64,000 bases of DNA from an uncultured Chloroflexota bacterium (GTDB taxonomy: Bacteria; Chloroflexota; UBA11872). The notes beneath the pieces are model-generated. The model saw nothing but the letters and a program-made list of their open reading frames with translations, made no database searches and was not told where the DNA came from. Of this stretch, positions 7,858 to 16,742 are shown piece by piece (position 1 is the stretch's first letter; each line of letters begins with the position of its first letter). The position numbers and the translations under genes are program-made. The stretch is taken from the NCBI GenBank assembly GCA_958296175.1, contig OY282448.1, positions 1,612,472 through 1,676,471 on the forward strand, given 5' to 3'.

Positions 7858-9438
7858 TCATCCGTCGACCAGCTCCGCCACCAGACCGCGCAGGCGGGTG
7901 CGGAAGGCGTTGCTGTCGAACTGTTCGCTGGCGGCTTGCGCGCGGGCGGCCAGCGACTGGCGCAGCTCGGGGTCGTGAATCAGCCGCCAGGTGCGCTCGC
8001 GCAGCTCCGACGTCGATCCCCACAAGAAGCCGTTCTGCCCGTCGCACACCAGTTCGGGCGGGCCGCCCTGGTCGATCACGACGGGAACCGCGCCGCTGGC
8101 CATGGCTTCCACGACCGAAATGCCAAAGTGCTCGAACTTCACCGGGTTGCGCTCGGCGTGCTCCCCGTGCCCGGCTGCGTGCCAGTAAATCTGCGCCTGG
8201 CCGTACAGCCGCTGCAGCTCGGCGAAGGGCGCGTCCACGACGAACTCGATCGGGTGGCCGTAGGCGCGGCGGCGCAGTTCGTCGGTGTAGTCCAGGTCGA
8301 GGTCGCGGCGGCTCTGGTGGCCGGCCAGATACAGCGTCCACCCGTCCAGCCCTTCGCGGCGCATGCGCTTGAACTGCTCGATCAGCACCCCGTGCTTCTT
8401 TTCGTGCGTGCCGCGAAAGAAGCGTCCCACGCTGAGGATGGTGCGGGTCTTCGCCCGCGGCGCCGCCCAGCTGGTGTCCACCGGCGGATACAGAATCGGC
8501 CCGCTGCGGTTCCAGTAGGTCTGCATCCAGTCGCGGCTGTAGCGGGAGATCGGGCATAGCAGGTCGTAGGTGTCCAGGTGGTCCAGCGCGTAGAAGGCCG
8601 GCAGCCCTTCCAGGCGCAGGCCCAGCTCGCGGAACAGGCGGCGGAACACGAGCTCGTAGAGATAGTGCCGCGGATGCCGCACCCGCACGTCGGTGACGGC
8701 CAGCCCCACCTCGCGGTTGTCGGCCTCGGCGATCGTGTCGGTCGGGTTGAAGGTGGGCGATTCGATGGTCAGCTCGGCCGCGCCGCCGCGCACGCGGCGG
8801 CGGTCCAGGTCGATGCGCCAGGTCTCGAAGGCCCCGGGCCGCGGCGCAAAGGCGCGTTCGGCAACGACCTGGCCGTCCACCAGGCAGCGCGCCGGCAGAT
8901 CGGCGTCCGGCCGAAAGTTGCCCGCCACGATTTCGACCGCCGCCGGTCGGCGGCCCGGCGGCACGCGCACCCGCACGCGTGCGCGCGTGGTGGCGTAGCG
9001 AAACCAGCCGCGGCCCAGCTCCTGCACGTCGTAGAAGCCGTCCACCCACTCGGGCATCAGCAGCTCGCGGATCAGGAACCGGCCCACGGCCTGGCGCAGC
9101 CGCGCCGTCCAGCCGCGCTCGACGGGTGAGGGAAACAGCACCAGCATCATGGAGCGGCGCGCCGCCGACGGCTGGTTGGTCATGAACGAGGCGTTCACGA
9201 AGAGGTCGTACGCGCGCGTGAACTCGGCAAAGCGGTTGGGCGGCAGCGCCGGGATGACGCGGACGCTCACCGCCGACAGGTCGATGTTGAGCGCGTCGGC
9301 CAGCTCCGCGCGCGCAATCGGCCGGTGGGTCACCAGCTCGGTCTCGAAGCGCTCGGCCAGCACCTGCGCCGCCATCGCGGCATGCCGCTCGCCGCCGCCC
9401 TTCTGGTGCAGCCAGCGGTTGTACACGGCAGCTCTCAC
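7858..9438 (-). CDS. Glycosyltransferase family 4 with internal beta-rich domain
   Basis: 526 residues. The N-terminal GT-B half begins MRAAVYNRWLHQKGGGERH with the GGGE-type donor/acceptor loop of GT4 enzymes. The C-terminal half has the retaining-GT EX7E region within FGISVVEAMASGAVPVVIDQGGP, preceded by ILSVGRFF. Between them, about residues 160-300, lies an inserted segment rich in beta-strand pattern (WRIDLDRRRV, ELTIESPTFNP, DNREVGLAVTDVRVRHP) that also appears in two neighbours. The product is expected to add a sugar from a nucleotide donor to a growing surface glycan in the cytoplasm. It lies between the GT2 gene (upstream, across a repeat-rich gap) and the membrane glycosyltransferase. 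Confidence 0.85.
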   Translation of the reverse strand: MRAAVYNRWLHQKGGGERHAAMAAQVLAERFETELVTHRPIARAELADALNIDLSAVSVRVIPALPPNRFAEFTRAYDLFVNASFMTNQPSAARRSMMLVLFPSPVERGWTARLRQAVGRFLIRELLMPEWVDGFYDVQELGRGWFRYATTRARVRVRVPPGRRPAAVEIVAGNFRPDADLPARCLVDGQVVAERAFAPRPGAFETWRIDLDRRRVRGGAAELTIESPTFNPTDTIAEADNREVGLAVTDVRVRHPRHYLYELVFRRLFRELGLRLEGLPAFYALDHLDTYDLLCPISRYSRDWMQTYWNRSGPILYPPVDTSWAAPRAKTRTILSVGRFFRGTHEKKHGVLIEQFKRMRREGLDGWTLYLAGHQSRRDLDLDYTDELRRRAYGHPIEFVVDAPFAELQRLYGQAQIYWHAAGHGEHAERNPVKFEHFGISVVEAMASGAVPVVIDQGGPPELVCDGQNGFLWGSTSELRERTWRLIHDPELRQSLAARAQAASEQFDSNAFRTRLRGLVAELVDG

Positions 9439-9750
9439 CCGTGCCGCCTACTCACGCCGCGCCCCCGCAGGCAGCATCCGCCCCCCAGGGAAGGATTCCC
9501 CATCCCCTCCAGGGGAAGGTTTTCCCCCGCTGCCATCCAGGGCGAGGACAGGGAAGGACTCTCTCTCCCTTCCAGGGCGAGGGCAGGGCAAGGTCTTCCC
9601 CTTCTCCCTGGAAGGGAGAGGGCGGGGGTGAGGGTTCGGCCGCGCGCGCATCGCCGCTGGCAGGCGGCGCCGATCCGACCCCCACCCTAACCCTCTCTCT
9701 GAGAGGGAGAGGGAAAAAAGGACTCATCGTTTTGCCCCCCACAGTAGAAC
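9439..9750. repeat. GC-rich palindromic repeat cluster
   Basis: 312 nt of repeated CCCTC/GAGGG-type palindromes, including CCCTTCCAGGGCGAGGGCAG, CTCCCTGGAAGGGAGAGGG (about 9602-9620) and CCCTCTCTCTGAGAGGGAGA (about 9692-9711), several followed by a GGGTGAGGG-like tail. The same type of unit recurs at 9754-9776, 32.9-33.15 kb, 44.9-45.12 kb and 53.95 kb. They can form hairpins on either strand and may act as weak terminators or as REP-like elements; no gene is seen. Confidence 0.7.
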
Positions 9751-11160
9751 TCAGCCCTCTCCCTGAGAGGGAGAGAGACAAGAAGGAGAGGAAAACGAAG
9801 GCCGAGACGGGAGGAAGGGGCGCAGTTCGCGGCCGTCCAGCCGCGCCAGGCGTGCTTCGGTGCGCCGCATGCGCCAGGTGCCGGGGGCGGCCGCCGCCGC
9901 GTCGGCCAGTGCGCGCAGCCTGGCCAAAACGAGGCGGGCGGCGGCGCGGTCGCGCCGGGCCAGGGCCTGGCGCGCGTCGTTGGCCGCAAATTTCAGCGCC
10001 GCCGCCGCGTGCCAGCCAACCAGCCGCCCCGGCGCGTTCTTGCCCAGCATGCGCAGCTTGCCGAACTCCACGTTGCGCACGAAGCCGGGCGACCACTCGC
10101 GGCTCAGCGCGGCGTGCTCGTGGCGCACCACGGAGGCCGGTTCGTACCAGAAGCGCCAGCCGCGGCGGCGCGCCCGCCAGGCAAGGTCGGCGTCTTCGTA
10201 ATACATGAACACGCCGTCGTCCAGATAGCCCAGCGCCGCCAGCATGTCGCGCCGATAGAGCACAGCCGCGCCCTTGGGCGCAAAGACCTCCTGCGGCTGG
10301 TCGTAGGCGGGTCCGTCCCAGTCTGCCCAGGGCGCGCCGGCCAGCAGGCGCGTGCCGCGGTCGCGCATGGAGCCGTCCGCCAGCGGCGCAATGCCCGCGC
10401 TTTCGACCGCCGGCCGCGCCGCCCGGGCGATGGTCGCGCCGTCGGCGTGGATCGTCACCGCAGCCGGGTCGGCCGTCACCACCGCCTGGCCAATGGTCTG
10501 GCCGTCCACCGCGGCGCTAATCGGCGTTGGGGGGCGCCCCGCGCCGGCGGCCAGCGTGAGACGCACGGCCGCGCCGCCCCGGTCCACGGGCACCGCAAGC
10601 TTGGCCAGGGGTTCGGTCCAGCGGAACGGGCGGCCGCGGGCGTCCAGCTCCAGCCCGTAAGCCCCGCACGTCACGTCGGCGCGGCCCTGGCTGGTTGCGG
10701 CCGCGTAGAGCCGCACGCCCAGCGTGCGCGCGTCGGGCGCGGGCGGCGTGAAGGCCGGCGTCGTCAGGCGCAGCGGCAGCCGGTCGGCCAGATGCAGAAT
10801 CTTGGGCGCCGCGCCGCCGGCCAGCGGGTCGGCCGCCAGCCGCGCAACCAGCGGCCGCAGCCAGCCGGGCGCAACCTCGGTGTCCAGGTTCAGCAGGCCC
10901 AGATACGGCTCGTCCGCCGCGCGCAGGGCGCGGTTGTTGCCGCGCGAAAACCCCAGGTTGGCGCCGTTTTCGATCAGCTCCACCTCAGGAAAGTCCCGCG
11001 CGACGCGCGCCGGCGAGCCGTCGGCCGAGGCGTTGTCCACCACCGTGACCCGCAGAGCGGGGTAGTCGCTGGCCAGCAGCGATGCCAGACAGCGCTCTAC
11101 GCGCCCCAGGCCGTTGTAGTTGAGGACGACGACGCGAACCGGCGGCTCGGCCTCGCTCAT
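9751..11160 (-). CDS. Glycosyltransferase family 2 with inserted beta-rich domain
   Basis: 469 residues. The ATG at 11160 overlaps the stop of the wzt gene by 4 nt (ATGA). The GT-A fold starts VRVVVLNYNGLGRVERCL, with VDNASADGSP (nucleotide-binding Asp about 42) and NLDTEV (DxD-like, about 91-96). The acceptor part (FMYYEDADLAWRARRRGW) is near residue 330. Between them about 150 residues (roughly 125-280) do not belong to the GT-A fold and contain DARTLGVRLYAA, related to motifs in Wzt and the GT4 enzyme. The last dozen residues (SCLSPSQGEG) are encoded by the palindromic repeat at 9751-9790, so the original stop has probably been replaced by repeat sequence. Likely a glycan-building enzyme. 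Confidence 0.85.
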   Translation of the reverse strand: MSEAEPPVRVVVLNYNGLGRVERCLASLLASDYPALRVTVVDNASADGSPARVARDFPEVELIENGANLGFSRGNNRALRAADEPYLGLLNLDTEVAPGWLRPLVARLAADPLAGGAAPKILHLADRLPLRLTTPAFTPPAPDARTLGVRLYAAATSQGRADVTCGAYGLELDARGRPFRWTEPLAKLAVPVDRGGAAVRLTLAAGAGRPPTPISAAVDGQTIGQAVVTADPAAVTIHADGATIARAARPAVESAGIAPLADGSMRDRGTRLLAGAPWADWDGPAYDQPQEVFAPKGAAVLYRRDMLAALGYLDDGVFMYYEDADLAWRARRRGWRFWYEPASVVRHEHAALSREWSPGFVRNVEFGKLRMLGKNAPGRLVGWHAAAALKFAANDARQALARRDRAAARLVLARLRALADAAAAAPGTWRMRRTEARLARLDGRELRPFLPSRPSFSSPSCLSPSQGEG

Positions 11161-12863
11161 TCCACCCGAATCGCCCGCACCGCCAGGCCGAGCGGGCGGG
11201 TGTCCGTGTCCAGGCCGACCTCGTTGGGCACCAGCGGGTCGTCGACCTCGATCACCAATTCGCGCGTGGCCGGCTCCGTGACGGGGTCGAGCGGAATGAC
11301 GATGTCCTCGAAATCCATGCCGTGCAAGCGGAAGGCGGCGATGTCGCGCCCGTCCACGTGCACGCGCCCGCGCGCCGCCGCGCGGCCGTGCAGCGGGCGG
11401 CAGGCCGACAGCACCAGCGCCCCCTGGCCAATGTCCTGGCGCACGTAGGCCACCGCGCGTTTGCTGGTCCAGCGCACCGGCGGCGGCCAGGTTTCCGCCG
11501 GGAACCAGCCTTCGCCCAGCCACTCGTCGTTGAGGGCGTCCATCAGCAATTCCTCCGGCGGCGCCGACCACAAGGGGCCGGCGGCCTCCGTCAGCATGTC
11601 GGGCTGCGCCACCGGGCCGCCGCCGCGCTGCAAGCCGTGCTCGACCGGCGCGGCGGACACGCGCCAGTGCGCCGGCGCCGCCGTCACGCCGCGGTGCGCC
11701 GGCGACGTCTTGCCCACGAAGAACGTCAGCGCCGCGGGCCAGAGGTGATACGGCCGCAGGCGGTTGGCAAACGGCCAGGCGCCCAGCGCAGCGTGGTATT
11801 GCCCCGGCCCCAGCGGCAGCGGCCCCAGCGTGCACGTCACGCGCGCCGCCCCCGGCTGCACGGCCAGCGGCCCGTGTGACGCCGCCGTGGAGGTCTCGAA
11901 CATCAGCAGCCCGTCGCCGCGGCGGATGGCGCACCCCACCACCACGTCGTCCACGTAGGCCTGAGCTTCCAGATCGAGCTCCAGGCGCACCACGCCGCCA
12001 GGCAGGTAGGCGTAGCTTTCCTGGCCGCTGGCGTCGTCGGCGGCCCGCGCGGCGCGGATGCGCAGCGGGCCATCGCCGCCTTCGACCGGCTCGGCCGCGC
12101 GTTCGACTGGGGCCGGCGCGGCGTCGCCGCGCATGTGGTGCAAGTAGTCCTGGATGACCTCGCGCGGCTCGCCCAGCGCCCGCACCTTGCCGCGGTCGAT
12201 CCAGAGCACGCGGTCGCAGAAGCGGCGCACCTGAATCGGGTCGTGGGACACGAACACCAGCGTGCGCCCGCGGGCCTTGATTCGGGCCAGCGCCTCGTAG
12301 CACTTGGCCGTGAAGCGCGCGTCGCCCACGGCCAGCACCTCGTCGATCAGAAGAATGTCGGGATCGACGGTAACGGCGATGGAAAAGCCCAGCCGCATGA
12401 ACATGCCGGACGAGTAATGCCGCACCGGCGTGTCGATGAAGCGTTCCAGCTCGGCGAACGCCACGATGCGGTCGTAGAGGCGCCGCATCTCGGCGCGCCC
12501 GATGCCCAGGAACGAGCCGTTGAGGAAGATGTTCTCGCGGCCCGTCAGGTCCGGGTGCATCCCGGCGCCCAGTTCCAGCAGCCCGAAGACGCTGCCGCGG
12601 GTCACGACCTCCCCCGCGGTGGGCTGCATGGTGCGCGCCAGCAGTTTGAGGATGGTGGTCTTGCCCGAGCCGTTGGCGCCGATGACGCCCAGCGTCTCGC
12701 CGCGCTCCACGGCCAGGTCCACGCCGTCCAGCGCCCAGAACTCTTCGCGCTCCAGCGGGCGGCGGCCGAGCAGCGCCAGCGCCATGCCCTGCCAGGTGCG
12801 GGCGGCCTCGCGGCGGATGCTGAAGCGCTTGCGCACGCCGCGCAGCTCGATGGCGGCAGCCAC
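11157..12863 (-). CDS. wzt: Polysaccharide ABC exporter ATP-binding protein (Wzt-like)
   Basis: 568 residues. The N-terminal nucleotide-binding domain has Walker A GANGSGKT (about 62-69), the signature YSSGMFMRL and Walker B ILLIDEVLAVGD, and is of the TagH/Wzt type. Residues about 240-568 form a long C-terminal extension. Its first part (about 260-400) resembles a Wzt carbohydrate-recognition domain. The last part (about 440-568) ends with ELVIEVDDPLVPN and DTRPLGLAVRAIRV, a motif shared with the GT4 and GT2 proteins. With the Wzm permease directly upstream it should energise export of an undecaprenyl-linked glycan. It starts with GTG immediately after the wzm stop. Confidence 0.9.
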   Translation of the reverse strand: MAAAIELRGVRKRFSIRREAARTWQGMALALLGRRPLEREEFWALDGVDLAVERGETLGVIGANGSGKTTILKLLARTMQPTAGEVVTRGSVFGLLELGAGMHPDLTGRENIFLNGSFLGIGRAEMRRLYDRIVAFAELERFIDTPVRHYSSGMFMRLGFSIAVTVDPDILLIDEVLAVGDARFTAKCYEALARIKARGRTLVFVSHDPIQVRRFCDRVLWIDRGKVRALGEPREVIQDYLHHMRGDAAPAPVERAAEPVEGGDGPLRIRAARAADDASGQESYAYLPGGVVRLELDLEAQAYVDDVVVGCAIRRGDGLLMFETSTAASHGPLAVQPGAARVTCTLGPLPLGPGQYHAALGAWPFANRLRPYHLWPAALTFFVGKTSPAHRGVTAAPAHWRVSAAPVEHGLQRGGGPVAQPDMLTEAAGPLWSAPPEELLMDALNDEWLGEGWFPAETWPPPVRWTSKRAVAYVRQDIGQGALVLSACRPLHGRAAARGRVHVDGRDIAAFRLHGMDFEDIVIPLDPVTEPATRELVIEVDDPLVPNEVGLDTDTRPLGLAVRAIRVE

Positions 12864-13706
12864 TCAGAGCTCCTCGGCGAAGCGCGCCGCCAGCCGCCGG
12901 AACAGCCACCACCCCGCCCCCAGCGCCGCGCCCGCGATCACCAGAGTCACCAGCGTGTGGCGAATCGGCAGGAAGCCCCACATGAATGCGTAGCGGTAGT
13001 CGGTCACCAGCGTGGCCATCGGGTTGAACATGAACACCCAGCGGTGAATGTCCAGCCCCAGCACGGTGTTGTTGGGCACGATGGACATGGCGTAGAAAAT
13101 GGGGGTCAGGAAGAACCAGGCCAGCATCCCCACCTCCACGATGTGCTCGGTGTCGCGGAAGAACACGTTCACGGCCGCCAGCAGCAGCCCCAGGCCCAAA
13201 ACCAGCACCAGGTGCAGCCCCATGAGCAGCGGGATGAAGAGCATGGCCCGCGTGGTGCCCACGCCAAAGGGAACGGCCACCGCCCAGAAGACCGCGTAGG
13301 CCAGCACGAAGTTCACGAAGCTGGCCAGCACGGCGCTGATGGGCAGCAGCTCGCGCGGGAAGTAGACCTTCTTGATGAGCTGCGCGTTCGAGGTCACGCT
13401 GCGCATGGCCGAGGTCAGCGCGTGCTGCGTGAACAGCCAGGGCACCAGCGCAGCCAGCAGAAAGAACGGGTAGCGCTCGATGGGGTCCGCTTTGGCCAGC
13501 ACCTGAAACACCAGCGTGAACACCGCCATCATCAGCAGCGGGTTCAACAAGCTCCACGCAAAGCCCAGCACCGAGCCGCGGTAGCGAACCTTCAGGTCGC
13601 GCACGACGAGGTTTCGCAACAGGTCGCCGTACGCGCCGAGCTCTCGCGCAGCGCTGATGACGTGACGCGCCGGGGCCAGTCGCCCCTTGTAAGCTATGAC
13701 AGCCAT
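12864..13706 (-). CDS. wzm: Polysaccharide ABC exporter permease (Wzm-like)
   Basis: 280 residues from the ATG at 13706; further upstream the frame stays open but lacks family similarity. LLRNLVVRDLKVRYRGSVLGFAWSLLNPL is split here as the typical amphipathic N-terminal interface (RDLKVRYRGSVLG) followed by six predicted membrane segments, including VFFRDTEHIVEVGMLAWFFLTPIFY, the classic ABC-2 permease signature region of Wzm/TagG/KpsM proteins. It forms the membrane channel of the Wzm/Wzt pair for O-antigen-like or teichoic-acid-like glycans. It is the first gene of the minus-strand glycan block; the 282-nt gap on its left separates it from the divergent coiled-coil gene at 13989. Confidence 0.9.
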   Translation of the reverse strand: MAVIAYKGRLAPARHVISAARELGAYGDLLRNLVVRDLKVRYRGSVLGFAWSLLNPLLMMAVFTLVFQVLAKADPIERYPFFLLAALVPWLFTQHALTSAMRSVTSNAQLIKKVYFPRELLPISAVLASFVNFVLAYAVFWAVAVPFGVGTTRAMLFIPLLMGLHLVLVLGLGLLLAAVNVFFRDTEHIVEVGMLAWFFLTPIFYAMSIVPNNTVLGLDIHRWVFMFNPMATLVTDYRYAFMWGFLPIRHTLVTLVIAGAALGAGWWLFRRLAARFAEEL

Positions 13707-13931
13707 GATGGGTCGCCCCGCACAGGGGCTGCGCGAGTCTATCGCAGCCCGCGCTGGCTGGGGGGCGCGGCGTCGACCTGCCCCTCGCGCGCGCCAGCAT
13801 CGAGCGCCGGCCGGCCGCCGCTGCGGCCCTCCGGTCACCCCGCCCTTGCGCCGCCGCGCAGTCATTCCAACGAACGCCAGAATCCAGCCGGCGTGCGGTT
13901 CACGGCAGACTTGGACGCTCCCCAGCCGCGC

Positions 13932-13937
13932 TAAGAT
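13932..13937 (+). promoter_or_regulatory. Possible -10 element TAAGAT
   Basis: TAAGAT lies 51 nt upstream of the ATG of the small TM/coiled-coil gene in an otherwise very GC-rich gap. No clear -35 could be matched, so this is only a candidate sigma-70 -10. Confidence 0.3.
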
Positions 13938-13988
13938 TTTGTGCAGGGAGCGCCGGGACAATCCAGTGCACGGCACAGAGGGATCAGG

Positions 13989-14216
13989 ATGAGCGCTGAG
14001 CTTGCCGCCATATTGAGCGTGGGCGGCGTGCTCGCCGGCCTGATTCTTGCCGCATGGCGTGACGTGCGCGCCGAAGTGCGCACGTTGAGCAACCGCTTGG
14101 ACGCCGACCGCCGCGCTCACGACGCGTCCCACGCCGCCGAACGGCAGGCCATCGCCGCCGATATCCGTGAGTTGCGCGGCGCCGTCACCGGCCGCGGCTC
14201 GAGCGTTCCCCGCTGA
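13989..14216 (+). CDS. Small single-TM coiled-coil protein (family member 1 of 3)
   Basis: 75 residues. The N-terminus MSAELAAILSVGGVLAGLILAAW is a single membrane segment, followed by a charged helical region (RAEVRTLSNRLDADRR, ERQAIAADIRELRGAV) and a short TGRG tail. The layout matches the proteins at 18324 and 27275: the same M(S/T)xELIxIxxVG start, a short cytoplasmic or periplasmic coiled coil, and a C-terminal 'RLxGxxxGR'-like end. This is the minimal version without tandem repeats. Function is unknown; such proteins could oligomerise through the coiled coil at the membrane. I chose the ATG at 13989 because the membrane segment begins there. Confidence 0.65.
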   Translation: MSAELAAILSVGGVLAGLILAAWRDVRAEVRTLSNRLDADRRAHDASHAAERQAIAADIRELRGAVTGRGSSVPR

Positions 14217-14391
14217 CGCGCCTCGCTTCCTGATGGGGCAGGCCGCCTCCCGTCCGCAGCCTGCCGCACGTCGGCCAGGGTGCGGCGTCCCGTCATGCCC
14301 AGGCCGCCGCGCGCCCGCCGCTTGCTGTCATGCTAGGCTTTGACACGTGAGGTTCCGGCGCAGGCCGGCCATACTGGAGCGCGTCTCGCGC

Positions 14392-15015
14392 ATGGACATC
14401 ACGTGGGTCGGAGGCGGCTGCTTTCGATTCCGTGGACGCGGCGGCGCCGTCGTGACCGACCCGCAGACGTTGGGACCCGCCCGCAAGTCCGCACAGCCGC
14501 GCGCCGATCTGGTGGCCGTCAGCGAACCTGGCGCCAGCGCCGACGCTGCGGCGCTCGTGCGGCCCAATCGACCCGACCGCACCCCCTTTGCCGCGCGGGG
14601 TCCGGGCGAATACGACGTCTCCGGCATCTACCTGCAAGGCATGGCCGGGCCGCGCACAGACGACGGACGCCGCGGGCCGACGGTCTACGCCATGGACGTC
14701 GACGGCGTGAGCGTGGCGTTCGTCCCCAGCCTGGCCGTGGACCTGAGCCGCGAGCTGCTGGACGAGCTTGGAACCAACCACGTGCTGGTGCTGAACGCCG
14801 ACCACGGCGGCGAACGTGTGGCCGACCTGGTGAGCCGCGTTGAGCCCCATCTGGTCGTGCCGTTCGGGCGCGCCGCCGACGGGCGTACGCCCTGGCTGGA
14901 CACCGCCAAGGCGCTGGGCGAGACCGAGCCGACGCCCGAGACGACGGTGAGCGTCTCGGCCTCGTCGCTGCCGGAATCGCTGGCCGTGCGCCTGCTGACG
15001 CCGCGGCTCGTCTGA
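14392..15015 (+). CDS. MBL-fold protein lacking the metal-binding histidines
   Basis: 207 residues. The order of conserved blocks follows the UlaG/COG2220 metallo-beta-lactamase-fold family: MDITWVGGGCFRFRGRGGAVVTDP, then RGPGEYDVSGIYLQGM, then VPSLAVDLSRELLDELGTNHVLVL. In active relatives the first block contains LGHSCF and a later block contains the HxHxDH metal motif. Here the first reads VGGGCF and the second is replaced by VAVSEPGASADA. The metal site is therefore missing and hydrolase activity is unlikely; a structural or regulatory role is possible. It lies 61 nt upstream of pyrG on the same strand, so it may be cotranscribed with it. Confidence 0.65.
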   Translation: MDITWVGGGCFRFRGRGGAVVTDPQTLGPARKSAQPRADLVAVSEPGASADAAALVRPNRPDRTPFAARGPGEYDVSGIYLQGMAGPRTDDGRRGPTVYAMDVDGVSVAFVPSLAVDLSRELLDELGTNHVLVLNADHGGERVADLVSRVEPHLVVPFGRAADGRTPWLDTAKALGETEPTPETTVSVSASSLPESLAVRLLTPRLV

Positions 15016-15076
15016 CCATGGACGGGCACAGCCGCCGGGCGGCGCTCCCGGCGCGGACAGCGAACGCAGGCGGCGC

Positions 15077-16723
15077 ATGACGCGCAAGTTCATCTTCGTC
15101 ACCGGCGGCGTTCTCAGCGGCGTGGGCAAGGGCGTCAGCGTGGCCAGCATCGGACGCCTGCTCAAGAGCCGCTCGCTGCGCGTGTCGGTGATGAAGCTCG
15201 ACCCCTACATCAACGTGGACCCCGGCACCATGAGCCCCTTGCAGCACGGCGAGGTGTTCGTCACCGCCGACGGCGCCGAGACCGACCTGGACCTGGGGCA
15301 TTACGAACGCTTCATCGACGATGACCTCAGCGCCGCCAGCAATCTGACCACCGGCGGCGTCTACGACCGCGTCATCAGCCGCGAGCGCCGCGGCGACTTC
15401 CTGGGAGGCACCGTGCAGGTGATCCCGCACGTCACCGACGAGATCAAGGCGAGCATTCACGCCGTGGGCGAGCAGCACCACGCCGACGTGGTGATCGTGG
15501 AAGTCGGCGGCACCGTTGGCGACATCGAGAACATCCCGTTCCTGGAAGCGCTGCGCCAGATGCGCCGCGAGGTCGGCCCCGAACACGTGCTGTATGCCCA
15601 CGTGACCCTGGCGCCGCGCATGGGCGCAACGGGCGAGCTGAAGACCAAGCCCACCCAGCACAGCGTGGCGCAGCTGCGCACCATCGGCATCCAGCCCGAC
15701 GTGGTGATCTGCCGCTCCGACGCGCCGCTGCCGCCGGAGCTGCGCGAAAAGATTGCGCTCTTCGCCGACGTGGACTCGCGCGCCGTGATCTCGAACAGCG
15801 ACGTGGACACGATCTACGCCGTGCCGCTGATGCTCGAAGAAGCCGGGCTGGGCGCGTTCATCACCGAGCGCCTGCGCCTGCCGCCCGCGCCGCCCGAACT
15901 CGGCGAGTGGCGCGCGCTGGTGGCCGCCCTGCGCGAACCCCGCCCGCGCTTCGAGATCGCCATCGTCGGCAAATATGTGGAACTGGCCGATTCCTATCTC
16001 AGCGTCACCGAAGCCGTGCAACACGCCGGCATCGCCCTGCACGTGGACCCGATCGTGCGCTGGGTCGACTCGGAGGACCTGGAAGACCGCGACCCGGCCG
16101 ACCTGCTGGACGGCGCCGCGGCCATCATCGTGCCCGGCGGCTTCGGGCCGCGCGGCATCGAGGGCAAGATTCAGGCCGCGCACTACGCGCGCACGCACAA
16201 CGTGCCGTACCTGGGCCTCTGCCTGGGCATGCAGGTGGCCGTGATCGAGTTCGCGCGCAAAGTGCTGGGCTCCGACGACTGCAACAGCGTCGAGTTCGAC
16301 CCCGACACCCAGCACCCGGTCATCAGCCCCATGCGCGCTTATTACGACGTGGCCAACATGGGCGGCTCCATGCGCCTGGGCCTGTGGACCTGCGAGCTGG
16401 TGGCAGGCACGCTGGCGCGCGCGGCCTACGGCCAGGCCGCGGTGCGTGAACGCCACCGCCACCGCATGGAGTTCAACAACGCCTACCGCGACCTGCTGCG
16501 CGCGCACGGCGTGGCCTTCAGCGGCGTGTCGCCCGACGGCAAGCTCGTCGAAATTATCGAGCTGGAGGGGCATCCGTGGTTCGTGGGCTCGCAGTTCCAC
16601 CCCGAGTTCACCTCGCGCCCCAACCGGCCGCACCCGCTGTTCCGAGGACTGATCCAGGCCGCAATTCGCCATGCGGAGGGCCGCGCGCCCGTTTCCGTGC
16701 GCGAACCCCAGGCCGCCGGCTGA
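15077..16723 (+). CDS. pyrG: CTP synthase
   Basis: 548 residues, normal length. It makes CTP from UTP, ATP and glutamine. The N-terminal synthetase domain has FVTGGVLSGVGKGVSVAS (P-loop) and LDPYINVDPGTMSP; the C-terminal class I glutaminase domain has the nucleophile elbow PYLGLCLGMQ (Cys), the oxyanion region PGGFGPRG and the catalytic HPEF near the C-terminus. All key motifs are intact. It is followed 72 nt later by purA on the same strand, so a nucleotide-synthesis unit is likely. Confidence 0.97.
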   Translation: MTRKFIFVTGGVLSGVGKGVSVASIGRLLKSRSLRVSVMKLDPYINVDPGTMSPLQHGEVFVTADGAETDLDLGHYERFIDDDLSAASNLTTGGVYDRVISRERRGDFLGGTVQVIPHVTDEIKASIHAVGEQHHADVVIVEVGGTVGDIENIPFLEALRQMRREVGPEHVLYAHVTLAPRMGATGELKTKPTQHSVAQLRTIGIQPDVVICRSDAPLPPELREKIALFADVDSRAVISNSDVDTIYAVPLMLEEAGLGAFITERLRLPPAPPELGEWRALVAALREPRPRFEIAIVGKYVELADSYLSVTEAVQHAGIALHVDPIVRWVDSEDLEDRDPADLLDGAAAIIVPGGFGPRGIEGKIQAAHYARTHNVPYLGLCLGMQVAVIEFARKVLGSDDCNSVEFDPDTQHPVISPMRAYYDVANMGGSMRLGLWTCELVAGTLARAAYGQAAVRERHRHRMEFNNAYRDLLRAHGVAFSGVSPDGKLVEIIELEGHPWFVGSQFHPEFTSRPNRPHPLFRGLIQAAIRHAEGRAPVSVREPQAAG

Positions 16724-16742
16724 CCCCGTTCCGACTGGAGCC

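Noticed and set aside
5637..8372. A 900-codon open frame antisense to the membrane glycosyltransferase, and many similar long frames elsewhere
   Set aside because: They have Arg/Gln/His-rich composition with no family similarity and mirror real genes; high G+C makes stop codons rare in the opposite strand.
9751..13800. A 1349-codon frame covering GT2, Wzt and Wzm
   Set aside because: Only the last 469 codons are GT2; the rest is Wzt and Wzm out of frame.
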